Shown here in pieces: positions 35,764-44,355 of a DNA stretch of 64,000 nt. The notes beneath the pieces are model-generated. The model saw only the letters and a list, made by a program, of their open reading frames with translations. It was not told where the DNA came from and did not search any database. Source of the DNA: Aeromicrobium sp. Root472D3. GTDB lineage: Bacteria; Actinomycetota; Actinomycetes; Propionibacteriales; Nocardioidaceae. The stretch is from positions 1,324,363 through 1,388,362 of the forward strand of contig NZ_LMET01000001.1 in the NCBI RefSeq assembly GCF_001426485.1, given 5' to 3'. How positions within the stretch are numbered: position 1 is the first letter of the stretch; every line of letters starts with the position of its first letter. The position numbers were made by a program, and so were the translations under genes.

Positions 35764-37200
35764 ATGGACGAGCCCCACCTGATCGTGCTCTTCGGCGCCA
35801 CCGGCGACCTGGCCCGCCGCAAGCTGCTGCCGGGCATCATGCACCTGCTGCAGTCGGGCCTCGTCCCCGACTCGCGCATCATCGGCGTCTCGCTCGACGA
35901 CTTCGACGACGACTCGTTCCGCGAGTTCGCCGAGAAGGCGTACCGCGAGTTCAGCACCCGCGACGTCGACGACGCGAAGTGGGCCGCGTTCGCCCCCAAG
36001 CTGTCGTACGTCAACGTCACGGCGGGCCCCGAGGCGCTGGCGGCTGCTGCAGCGGTCCTCGAGGCCGAGCTGGGCGGCACGCCGCGGCGCCTGCACTACC
36101 TCAGCGTGCCGCCGAAGGCCGCCCTCGACGTGATCCACACGCTCGACGCGGCGCAGCTGGTCGAGCGGTCGCGCATCATCATGGAGAAGCCGTTCGGCAC
36201 CGACCTGGCGAGCGCGAAGGCCCTCAACGCCGAGATCCACGAGGTCTTCGACGAGCAGCAGATCTTCCGGATCGACCACTTCCTCGGCAAGGAGGCGGCC
36301 CTCAACATCTTGGCCTTCCGGTTCGCCAACGGCCTGTTCGAGCCGATCTGGAACCGCAACTTCATCGACCACGTGCAGATCGACGTGCCCGAGACGCTGT
36401 CGCTCGACGGTCGCTCGGGCTTCTACGAGGGCACGGGCGCGTTCAAGGACATGGTCGTGACCCACCTGTTCCAGGTGCTGGCGTTCATGGCGATGGAGCC
36501 CCCGACGTCGCTCGACTCCGACTCGATCTCGGAGGAGAAGAACAAGGTCTTCCGCTCGATGCTCCCGCTCGACCCGCACTACGTCGTCCGCGGCCAGTAC
36601 CAGGGGTACCGCGACGAGAAGGGCGTCGCGGCCGACTCCGAGACCGACACGTTCGTGGCGCTGAGGGCCGAGATCGACAACTGGCGGTGGGCCGGCGTGC
36701 CGTTCTACCTGCGCACCGGCAAGAAGATGGCCGAGGGTGCGCGCATCATCTCGATCGCGTTCCGCGAGCCGCCCAAGAGCATGTTCCCGGCCGGGTCCGG
36801 TGTCGGCCTGCAGGGCCCGGACCACCTGACGTTCGACCTCGCGGACGCGTCGCGGATGTCGCTGTCGTTCTACGGCAAGCGGCCAGGTCCGGGCATGCGG
36901 CTCGACAAGCTCAGCATGCAGTTCGCGATGCAGGAGAACGAGCGGGCCGGCGAGGTGCTCGAGGCGTACGAGCGGCTGATCTACGACGCGATGCGCGGCG
37001 AGCGCACGCTGTTCACGACGTCCGAGGGCATCGAGCGGCTGTGGGAGATCTCCGAGCCGCTGCTCGCCGACAACCCGCCGGTGCGGCCGTACCAGCCGGG
37101 CACGTGGGGACCCAACGCGATCCACCAGCTCATCGCGCCGAGGGCGTGGCGGCTGCCGTTCGAGCGCAGCTGGCGCAAGCCCAACCCGAGCGCCGAGTAG
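35764..37200 (+). CDS. zwf: Glucose-6-phosphate dehydrogenase (copy 2)
   Basis: 478 aa from ATG 35764, with TAGCCT (35752-35757) six nt upstream. It has [15 protein letters not shown] at residues 8-22, MEKPFGTDL, and the active site RIDHFLGKE at 169-177. It lacks the N-terminal extension of the copy at 16579 and is clearly diverged from it in the C-terminal half, so the two are old paralogues and not a recent duplication. No opcA, tal or gnd gene lies beside it. It ends 3 nt from the convergent 56-aa gene. Confidence 0.95.
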   Translation: MDEPHLIVLFGATGDLARRKLLPGIMHLLQSGLVPDSRIIGVSLDDFDDDSFREFAEKAYREFSTRDVDDAKWAAFAPKLSYVNVTAGPEALAAAAAVLEAELGGTPRRLHYLSVPPKAALDVIHTLDAAQLVERSRIIMEKPFGTDLASAKALNAEIHEVFDEQQIFRIDHFLGKEAALNILAFRFANGLFEPIWNRNFIDHVQIDVPETLSLDGRSGFYEGTGAFKDMVVTHLFQVLAFMAMEPPTSLDSDSISEEKNKVFRSMLPLDPHYVVRGQYQGYRDEKGVAADSETDTFVALRAEIDNWRWAGVPFYLRTGKKMAEGARIISIAFREPPKSMFPAGSGVGLQGPDHLTFDLADASRMSLSFYGKRPGPGMRLDKLSMQFAMQENERAGEVLEAYERLIYDAMRGERTLFTTSEGIERLWEISEPLLADNPPVRPYQPGTWGPNAIHQLIAPRAWRLPFERSWRKPNPSAE

Positions 37201-37203
37201 GCG

Positions 37204-37374
37204 CTAGCGGGCGCCGGGATCGTTGCGCTTGCGCAGCCGCTCGTCGACCTCGTGCCCCGGCATGCGCGGGGGCTTCTCGTGGGAGCGGTCAGGGCTGCCG
37301 TAGCCGCTCAGGGCGAGGCCGATGAGGGCGACGCCGGCGATCAGCAGCAGCAGGAGGACGATTTCGAACGGCAC
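37204..37374 (-). CDS. 56-aa small membrane protein
   Basis: GTG 37374 is preceded on the minus strand by TAGCGT with six nt between, the leaderless layout. The product has one N-terminal span (FEIVLLLLLIAGVALIGLAL, residues 3-22) and a charged 34-residue cytoplasmic tail (GSPDRSHEKPPRMPGHEVDE, then RLRKRNDPGAR). I do not recognise a family. It lies between zwf and a GntR gene and is probably monocistronic. Confidence 0.65.
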   Translation of the reverse strand: MPFEIVLLLLLIAGVALIGLALSGYGSPDRSHEKPPRMPGHEVDERLRKRNDPGAR

Positions 37375-37435
37375 GTGCCCACGCTAGCGGTCGCCCGCAA
37401 CCGCGCGGGTGCCGCGGGCGTGGGGGAGGGGCGTG

Positions 37436-37786
37436 TCAGCCCCAGTGGGAGTCGAGCAGCCGCGCGGCCTCGTCGCGCGACAGGCCCTGGCGGCGGGCCT
37501 CGAGCGCGAAGGCCCGCGCGGCGGCGTCGGTCGCGCCGTCGGGGGCGGTGCGACTCGCCACGAAGGTGCCGGCCCGCCCGCGCGTCTCGATCACGCCGTC
37601 GACCTCGAGCGCCCGGTAGGCCTTGGCCACGGTGTTGGGGGCCAGGTCGAGCGCCTCGGCCAGGGCGCGGACGGTGGGCAGCTTGTGCCCGGCCGGGAAG
37701 GCCCCGGACGTCGCGCGCTCGGCGACCTGCCGTCGCACCTGCTCGAACGGCGCCTCGCCGCTCAGCACGTCGATCTCGATCGTCAT
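37436..37786 (-). CDS. GntR family regulator (short, YtrA type)
   Basis: 116 aa. Residues 1-75 form the GntR winged helix (PFEQVRRQVAERATSGAFPAG, TVRALAEALDLAPNTVAKAY, GVIETRGRAGTFVAS). The C-terminal tail is only about 40 residues, as in the YtrA subfamily, which has no large ligand domain. It is translationally coupled (ATGA) to the upstream acetyltransferase gene. YtrA regulators usually control ABC transporters, but none is adjacent. Confidence 0.9.
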   Translation of the reverse strand: MTIEIDVLSGEAPFEQVRRQVAERATSGAFPAGHKLPTVRALAEALDLAPNTVAKAYRALEVDGVIETRGRAGTFVASRTAPDGATDAAARAFALEARRQGLSRDEAARLLDSHWG

Positions 37787-38220
37787 CGGGTCAGCACCAC
37801 CATCGGATAGGGACGCCCGGCGGCGTCGGTCTCGCGGCGTCGGGTCTCGGTGAAGCCGCGCGAGCGGTAGAACCCGACGCCCGTCGTGTTGTCGGCGTAC
37901 ACCTCGACGCTGCGCGCGCCGCCCGGGCCGACCTCGGCCAGCAGGCGGGTGCCGAGGCCCCGCCCGTGGAACGGCGGGTCGACGTACAGCAGCTCGACGT
38001 GGCCGTCGGCGGAGCCGACGAACGCCACCGCCGCCCCGTCGACGTCGACCAGCCGGACGTGCATCGACGGCAGGTAGGAGTCGCGGATGAAGGGCCGCAG
38101 GGCGTCGAAGTCGCCGGCGTCCATGAAGTCGTGCGACGAGCGGGCGGCCCGCTCCCAGACGTCCGTCAGCTCGTCGAGATCGGCCTCGTGGGCCGTCCTG
38201 ATGCAGACGGCGGGCTCCAT
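37783..38220 (-). CDS. GNAT family N-acetyltransferase
   Basis: 145 aa from ATG 38220. TAGACT on the minus strand lies eight nt upstream, giving at most a very short leader. The GNAT core is visible: VELLYVDPPFHGRGLGTRLL (acetyl-CoA loop, near residues 75-95) and VGFYRSRGFTETRR. It forms an operon with the GntR gene. The acceptor is unknown. It is divergent from pcrA with 71 bp between starts. Confidence 0.88.
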   Translation of the reverse strand: MEPAVCIRTAHEADLDELTDVWERAARSSHDFMDAGDFDALRPFIRDSYLPSMHVRLVDVDGAAVAFVGSADGHVELLYVDPPFHGRGLGTRLLAEVGPGGARSVEVYADNTTGVGFYRSRGFTETRRRETDAAGRPYPMVVLTR

Positions 38221-38291
38221 GGCAGCCGAGTCTACGTCCGCACCGGCCCGTGCCGCCGCTGTCGGCCGCGGCAACTAGGCTGGAGGGCACG

Positions 38292-40667
38292 ATGACGTTG
38301 CCGTTCCCCACGCCCCCGATGGGCGGATCCCCCGCCGCCCCGGGCGCCGCCGACCGGCGACGCCCGCGGTCCGACTCCCTGCTCGACGGTCTGAACGACG
38401 CGCAGCAGGCGGCCGTCTCCCACCCCGGCGGGCCCCTGCTGGTCGTGGCGGGCGCGGGCTCGGGCAAGACCCGCGTGCTGACCCGCCGCATCGCGTGGCT
38501 CATCGCGGCCCGCGGCGCCCACCCCGGCTCGATCCTGGCCATCACGTTCACCAACAAGGCCGCCGCCGAGATGCGCGAGCGCGTCGCCGACCTCGTGGGC
38601 CCGCGGGCCCGCATGATGTGGGTCTCGACGTTCCACTCCGCCTGCGTGCGCATCCTGCGTCGCGAGGCCACCCGCTTCGGCTTCACGTCGTCGTTCACGA
38701 TCTACGACTCCGCCGACCAGCGCCGCCTCATGACGCTGATCTGCCGCGACATGGACCTCGACCCCAAGAAGATCAACCCGCGGGCCGTCCTCAACTGGAT
38801 CTCCAACCTCAAGAACGAGCTCGTCGACCACGAGGCGGCCGGCGGCAAGGCGCAGAACCCGACGGAGGAGATCTACGCCGAGGTCTACACGGCCTACCAG
38901 GCACGCCTGCAGGCCGCCAACGCGATGGACTTCGACGACCTGATCATGAACACGGTCCACCTGTTCCAGGCGTGGCCCGACGTGCGCGAGACGTACCGCC
39001 GCCGCTTCCGGCACATCCTGGTCGACGAGTACCAGGACACCAACCACGCGCAGTACCAGCTCATCAAGGAGCTCACCGACGCCGAGTCCGACCTGCTGGT
39101 CGTCGGCGACTCCGACCAGTCGATCTACGCGTTCCGCGGCGCCAACATCCGCAACATCCTCGAGTTCGAGGACGACTTCCCGAACGCCGCGACGATCCTG
39201 CTCGAGCAGAACTACCGCTCGACCCAGACGATCCTGTCGGCGGCCAACGCCGTCATCAGCCGCAACGAGGGCCGCAAGGACAAGCAGCTGTGGTCGGCCG
39301 AGGGCGACGGCGAGAAGATCGTCGGCTACGTCGGCGACGACGAGCGCGACGAGGCGCAGTTCATCGCCGACGAGATCGACACGCTCGTCGACCGCGGCGA
39401 CATCGCGCCGAAGGACGCCGCGATCTTCTACCGCACCAACGCCCAGAGCCGCGTGTTCGAGGAGGTCTTCATCCGCGTCGGGCTGCCCTACAAGGTCGTC
39501 GGCGGGGTGCGGTTCTACGAGCGCAAGGAGATCAAGGACGCGCTGGCGTACGTCCGCGTGCTGGTCAACCCGCGCGACGCCGTCTCGCTGCGCCGCATCA
39601 TCAACGAGCCCAAGCGCGGCATCGGCGACCGCGCCGAGGCGTCGATCCAGCGACTCGCGACGCTGCACGACCTGAGCTACTGGGACGCGCTGATGCGCGC
39701 CAACGAGGCCAACGACCTCGCGACCCGGTCGTTGAACGCGATCCAGGCGTTCACGACCGTGATGTCCGACCTGATGGCGATGGCCGACTCGGGGGCGCCC
39801 GCCGACGCGGTGCTCGAGGCGGCGCTGACCCGCAGCGGCTACCTCGCCGCGCTCGAGCAGAGCACCGACCCGCAGGACGAGACCCGGGTCGAGAACCTCG
39901 CCGAGCTCGTCGCGGTGGCCCGCGAGTTCGTCGTGGGCGCCAGCACGGTCGACGACGAGTCCGCCGAGGGCGACGACGCCGAGACCGACGAGCCGACCGA
40001 GGCCGTCGCGGCGATCCCCGACGAGCCCGCCCTGGGCGCCGGATCGCTCGGCGCGTTCCTCGAGCAGGTCGCGCTGGTGGCCGACGCCGACCAGATCCCC
40101 GACGACGGCGAGGGCGTCGTCACCCTCATGACGCTGCACACCGCCAAGGGGCTGGAGTTCCCGGTCGTCTTCCTGACGGGTCTCGAGGACGGCATCTTCC
40201 CGCACATGCGGTCGCTGGCCGACGTCAAGGAGCTCGAGGAGGAGCGCCGGCTCGCGTACGTCGGCATCACCCGCGCCGAGAAGCGGCTCTACGTCACCCG
40301 CGCCACGACCCGCGCCGCGTGGGGAGCCCCCGCGTACAACCCGGCGTCCCGCTTCCTCGACGAGCTGCCCGAGCCGCTGGTCGACTGGCGGCGGCTGGCC
40401 TCGCCGCCGACGCAGTGGACCCCGAGCCAGCCGTCGGCCACGGCGCAGGCGTCGTTCCGCACGTCCAACGTCGCCGCCCGCTCCAAGAAGGCCGACCGCG
40501 CCGTCGTCTCGCTGGCACCGGGCGACCGGGTCGTGCACGACAGCTTCGGCATGGGCACGGTCGTCGCGGTCGAGGGCCAGGCCGAGAAGTCGGTCGCGTC
40601 GGTCGACTTCGGCTCGCAGGGCGTCAAGCGCCTGCTGCTGCGCTACGCGCCGGTCGAGAAGCTCTGA
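38292..40667 (+). CDS. pcrA: ATP-dependent DNA helicase PcrA/UvrD
   Basis: 791 aa, normal for PcrA. Superfamily 1 motifs in order: Q motif LNDAQQAAV, motif I VAGAGSGKTRVL (residues 56-67), ITFTNKAAAEM (Ia), VDEYQDTN (II), VGDSDQSIYAFRGA (III), NYRST (IV), VTLMTLHTAKGLEFPVVFLTG (V/VI region) and ITRAEKRLYV. ATG 38292 is chosen because TAGGCT (38276-38281) and ggaggg lie just upstream. It unwinds DNA 3' to 5' in nucleotide-excision repair and replication-conflict resolution. The acidic patch around residues 555-585 and the basic C-terminus are family features. A hexanucleotide repeat follows the stop. Confidence 0.96.
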   Translation: MTLPFPTPPMGGSPAAPGAADRRRPRSDSLLDGLNDAQQAAVSHPGGPLLVVAGAGSGKTRVLTRRIAWLIAARGAHPGSILAITFTNKAAAEMRERVADLVGPRARMMWVSTFHSACVRILRREATRFGFTSSFTIYDSADQRRLMTLICRDMDLDPKKINPRAVLNWISNLKNELVDHEAAGGKAQNPTEEIYAEVYTAYQARLQAANAMDFDDLIMNTVHLFQAWPDVRETYRRRFRHILVDEYQDTNHAQYQLIKELTDAESDLLVVGDSDQSIYAFRGANIRNILEFEDDFPNAATILLEQNYRSTQTILSAANAVISRNEGRKDKQLWSAEGDGEKIVGYVGDDERDEAQFIADEIDTLVDRGDIAPKDAAIFYRTNAQSRVFEEVFIRVGLPYKVVGGVRFYERKEIKDALAYVRVLVNPRDAVSLRRIINEPKRGIGDRAEASIQRLATLHDLSYWDALMRANEANDLATRSLNAIQAFTTVMSDLMAMADSGAPADAVLEAALTRSGYLAALEQSTDPQDETRVENLAELVAVAREFVVGASTVDDESAEGDDAETDEPTEAVAAIPDEPALGAGSLGAFLEQVALVADADQIPDDGEGVVTLMTLHTAKGLEFPVVFLTGLEDGIFPHMRSLADVKELEEERRLAYVGITRAEKRLYVTRATTRAAWGAPAYNPASRFLDELPEPLVDWRRLASPPTQWTPSQPSATAQASFRTSNVAARSKKADRAVVSLAPGDRVVHDSFGMGTVVAVEGQAEKSVASVDFGSQGVKRLLLRYAPVEKL

Positions 40668-40707
40668 CCCCGACCCCGACCCCGACCCGGACCCGGACCC
40701 GTACCCG
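40668..40707. repeat. Hexanucleotide tandem repeat directly after the pcrA stop
   Basis: Six units of a ccc(c/g)(g/t)a-type hexamer plus a partial seventh run from 40668 to 40707: three ccccga, two cccgga, one cccgta, then cccg. It starts on the base after the TGA of pcrA and leads straight into the inverted repeat at 40706. Confidence 0.8.
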
Positions 40708-40766
40708 CGAGTGGCGCACGACTGTTGGGTGGCGGCCTTCCGGCCAACCATCCTGCGCCACTCGCG
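40706..40766. terminator. CGCGAGT-family hairpin between convergent pcrA and M23 gene
   Basis: cgcgagtggcgca (40706-40718) pairs perfectly with tgcgccactcgcg (40754-40766), and the interior has a further gttgg/ccaac and ggcc/ggcc pairing around a ttcc loop. It sits between converging genes and probably works as a bidirectional terminator. Confidence 0.75.
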
Positions 40767-40781
40767 GAACTCGCGGTGCCG

Positions 40782-41573
40782 TTAGGGGGTGACGTCGTGC
40801 TCGACGAGCGCGGTGTACGGGTCGACGGGTCCGCCGCCACCCGGGTGCACCTCGAGGTGCAGGTGGGGGCCGGTCACGTTGCCGGTCGAGCCGGTGAAGC
40901 CGATGACGTCGCCGGGGCCGACCTTGTCGCCGGCCTTGACGCCGAAACGGCTCTGGTGGCAGTACCAGATGTCGGTGCCGTCCTCGAGACGGATGACGGT
41001 GCGGTTGCCGTAGGCGCCCTCGTAGTCGGCCGACACGACGGTGCCCGCCGCGACCGAGACGATCGTCGAGCCGGACGGACCGGCGAAGTCGAGACCCGTG
41101 TGCACGGTCGACCACAGTCCGCTGCGCTGGCCGAAGCGGGCGGTCAGGCGGTAGCCCGTGACCGGGACGACCCACCGGTTGGCCTTGAACTCGTCAGCGG
41201 TCTTGCCGACGCGCTGGGCGAGCTCGGCCTGGGCGGCCTGCGTCTGCTCGGCCTGCTCCTTGGCCTGGCGGTCGAGCGTCGCGCGGTCGAAGCTGCGGCT
41301 GACGTCGACCTCGGGGGCCGTCTGGCCCTGGCTGGTGTACGTCTGGTTGACGGTCTGGTACTGGTCGGCCTTGAGCGAGTTGGCGTCGTCGCCACTGCTG
41401 ACGACGGCCGTGCCGAAGGCGGCGAGCACCAGGGCGAAGGCACCGGCCATCGCGGGAGTCGGGGCGAACGATCGTGCGCGGCTCGTGCGGCGCTGTGCGG
41501 CTCGCTTGCCGGCCACCCGCTGCGGGGTCTGCTGGCGATGGTCGAGTCGGCGTTTGGGCGCAGACGAAGACAC
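40782..41573 (-). CDS. M23 family metallopeptidase (peptidoglycan endopeptidase)
   Basis: 263 aa from GTG 41573, preceded by ggagg eight nt upstream; TAGTCT near 41616 on the minus strand is the likely -10. A basic N-terminus of about 35 residues leads to one membrane span (AMAGAFALVLAAFGTAVV), then a coiled-coil-like Gln/Ala-rich stretch (LDRQAKEQAEQTQAAQAELA) and a C-terminal LytM domain with zinc ligands in VHTGLDFAG (HxxxD) and GPHLHLEVH (HxH). It would cut or activate cutting of peptidoglycan outside the membrane. I looked for a c-di-AMP riboswitch upstream and saw none. Confidence 0.92.
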   Translation of the reverse strand: MSSSAPKRRLDHRQQTPQRVAGKRAAQRRTSRARSFAPTPAMAGAFALVLAAFGTAVVSSGDDANSLKADQYQTVNQTYTSQGQTAPEVDVSRSFDRATLDRQAKEQAEQTQAAQAELAQRVGKTADEFKANRWVVPVTGYRLTARFGQRSGLWSTVHTGLDFAGPSGSTIVSVAAGTVVSADYEGAYGNRTVIRLEDGTDIWYCHQSRFGVKAGDKVGPGDVIGFTGSTGNVTGPHLHLEVHPGGGGPVDPYTALVEHDVTP

Positions 41574-41731
41574 GCAGATGACCTCCAGGAGGCGACGACA
41601 GGACCTCACGAGACTAGCCGAGGATCGGGTCCGAACGAAACCGAATTCCGATTCCGTCCGAGGTCGGGACGTCGGTCCCGTGGGAGATCGGGGCTCCGTG
41701 TGACGCCTTTCACCTGTGGCACGATCGGCTC

Positions 41732-41989
41732 ATGACCCCGCACCGCATCGTCGTCGGCGCGATCGGCGACGACTCCGGGGCGACGGCCGCGGCCCGCAGG
41801 CTGCGCGACGAGGGGCACGAGATCGTGTTCGTCGGGGGCGGACAGTCGCCCGAGCAGCTCGCCCGCACCGCCGTGGCCGAGGACGCCCGGCGGCTCGTCG
41901 TCGACGCCGACACCGACGGCCTGGAGCTCGTCCGCGACGCGTGCGCGCGCCTCGACGCCACCGACATCGTCATCGAGCCGGCCGTGTGA
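41732..41989 (+). CDS. Small protein resembling a degenerate cobalamin-binding domain
   Basis: 85 aa from ATG 41732, with CACGAT (41720-41725) six nt upstream. The sequence follows the C-terminal B12-binding domain of methylmalonyl-CoA mutase (RIVVGAIGDDSGATAAARRL, then EIVFVGGGQSPEQLARTAVA). The cobalamin-ligating His of the DxHxxG motif is absent (GDDSG), and the domain is truncated after about four strands. It is therefore unlikely to bind B12 in the usual way. It lies 113 nt upstream of sucC, so a link to succinyl-CoA metabolism is tempting but unproven. Confidence 0.72.
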   Translation: MTPHRIVVGAIGDDSGATAAARRLRDEGHEIVFVGGGQSPEQLARTAVAEDARRLVVDADTDGLELVRDACARLDATDIVIEPAV

Positions 41990-42102
41990 CGTAACCGACG
42001 CGACGTCTCCCTGTGTTAGCGGATACAGTCGCAACGGCCTGTTCGTGGCGACATCACGCCGATCGCGGCAGAGCTGCACTCCAACCAAGGACGGACACCA
42101 CC

Positions 42103-43269
42103 GTGGATTTGATGGAATACCAGGCGAAGGAGCTCTTCGCCAAGCATGGCGTCGCGACGACGCTCGGCGTCGTCGTTCAGACCGCCGACGAGGCCAAGGC
42201 CGCTGCCGAGCAGATCGGCGGCGTGACCGTCGTCAAGGCACAGGTCAAGGCCGGAGGCCGCGGCAAGGCCGGAGGCGTCAAGCTCGCCAAGACCCCCGAC
42301 GAGGCGTTCGAGCACGCGTCGAACATCCTCGGCATGGAGATCAAGGGACTGACGGTCAACCGCGTCCTGGTCACGCCGGCGACGCCGCCGGTGGAGGAGT
42401 ACTACTTCTCCTTCCTGCTCGACCGGTCGAACCGCAGCTACCTGTGCATCGCGAGCGTCGAGGGTGGTGTGGAGATCGAGGAGGTCGCCAAGACCAACCC
42501 CGAGGCCGTCCGTCAGATCCCCGTCGACGCCGGCACCGGTGTCGACGAGGCCAAGGCCCGCGCGATCGTCGAGGAGGCCAAGTTCCCCGCCGAGCTCGCC
42601 GACCAGGCGGTCACCCTCGTGCAGGCGCTCTGGAAGGTCTTCGTCGAGGAGGACGCCACGCTCGTCGAGGTCAACCCCCTCGCGCGGCTCGACGGCGACC
42701 GCCTCGAGGCCCTCGACGGCAAGGTGTCGCTCGACGACAACGCGTCGGAGTTCCGCCACCCCGAGCACGAGGACTTCGTCATCCACGAGGAGGCCGACCC
42801 GCTCGAGGCCAAGGCCAAGGCCAAGGGCCTCAACTACGTCAAGCTCGACGGCGAGGTCGGCATCATCGGCAACGGCGCGGGGCTCGTCATGAGCACGCTC
42901 GACGTCGTCGCGTACGCCGGCGAGAAGCACGGCAACGTCAAGCCGGCCAACTTCCTCGACATCGGCGGAGGAGCGTCGGCCGAGGTCATGGCCAACGGTC
43001 TGGACGTCATCCTGAACGACCCGCAGGTCAAGAGCGTGTTCGTCAACGTCTTCGGCGGCATCACGTCGTGCGACGCGGTCGCCAACGGCATCAAGGGCGC
43101 CCTCGAGCTGCTCGGTGACGAGGCCACGAAGCCGCTGGTCGTCCGTCTCGACGGCAACAACGTCGACGAGGGTCGCGCGATCCTCGACGAGATGAACCAC
43201 CCGCTGGTCACGCAGGTGGACACCATGGACGGCGCGGCCGACAAGGCCGCCGAGCTGGCGAACGGCTGA
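42103..43269 (+). CDS. sucC: Succinyl-CoA synthetase beta subunit (ADP-forming)
   Basis: 388 aa. GTG 42103 (reading [12 protein letters not shown]) is preferred over ATG 42112 because actinobacterial SucC proteins begin this way; aagga lies 13 nt upstream. The ATP-grasp domain ([18 protein letters not shown]) and the C-terminal power-helix region ([24 protein letters not shown]) are intact. With SucD it interconverts succinyl-CoA and succinate with ADP or GDP phosphorylation in the TCA cycle. A -10-like TACAGT (42024-42029) gives a leader of about 70 nt. sucD follows after 10 nt. Confidence 0.96.
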   Translation: MDLMEYQAKELFAKHGVATTLGVVVQTADEAKAAAEQIGGVTVVKAQVKAGGRGKAGGVKLAKTPDEAFEHASNILGMEIKGLTVNRVLVTPATPPVEEYYFSFLLDRSNRSYLCIASVEGGVEIEEVAKTNPEAVRQIPVDAGTGVDEAKARAIVEEAKFPAELADQAVTLVQALWKVFVEEDATLVEVNPLARLDGDRLEALDGKVSLDDNASEFRHPEHEDFVIHEEADPLEAKAKAKGLNYVKLDGEVGIIGNGAGLVMSTLDVVAYAGEKHGNVKPANFLDIGGGASAEVMANGLDVILNDPQVKSVFVNVFGGITSCDAVANGIKGALELLGDEATKPLVVRLDGNNVDEGRAILDEMNHPLVTQVDTMDGAADKAAELANG

Positions 43270-43279
43270 GGGGCGCACA

Positions 43280-44173
<894 letters not shown>

Positions 44174-44190
44174 CGCCCGCCTGATCGACC

Positions 44191-44219
44191 AGGCCCCCAC
44201 CGCACCGCGGTGGGGGCCT
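44191..44219 (+). terminator. sucCD terminator hairpin
   Basis: aggcccccaccgc (44191-44203) pairs perfectly with gcggtgggggcct (44207-44219) around a 3-nt loop, acc, 17 nt after the sucD stop. Confidence 0.9.
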
Positions 44220-44270
44220 CGTCATGTGCGGGATCCAGCTCGTGCTGACGAACGCCGACGAGTCAGCTGT

Positions 44271-44333
44271 GGCCCTCCGACGAGCACGTCCGCCGGGACC
44301 TGCCTGCGTCAGCGCGTGGCTCCTCGGAGGGCC
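44271..44333 (-). terminator. Inverted repeat downstream of the sigma-like gene
   Basis: ggccctccga (44271-44280) pairs with tcggagggcc (44324-44333) across 43 nt, 22 nt beyond the stop of the minus-strand gene at 44356. It may end that transcript. No gene is visible in the remaining intergenic sequence. Confidence 0.45.
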
Positions 44334-44355
44334 GCAGCGGCGACTCCTCAGCTGG

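Noticed and set aside
41574..41731. c-di-AMP (ydaO) riboswitch upstream of the M23 peptidase
   Set aside because: The likely -10 (TAGTCT near 41616) leaves only about 35 nt of leader, too short, and none of the conserved ydaO motifs is visible.
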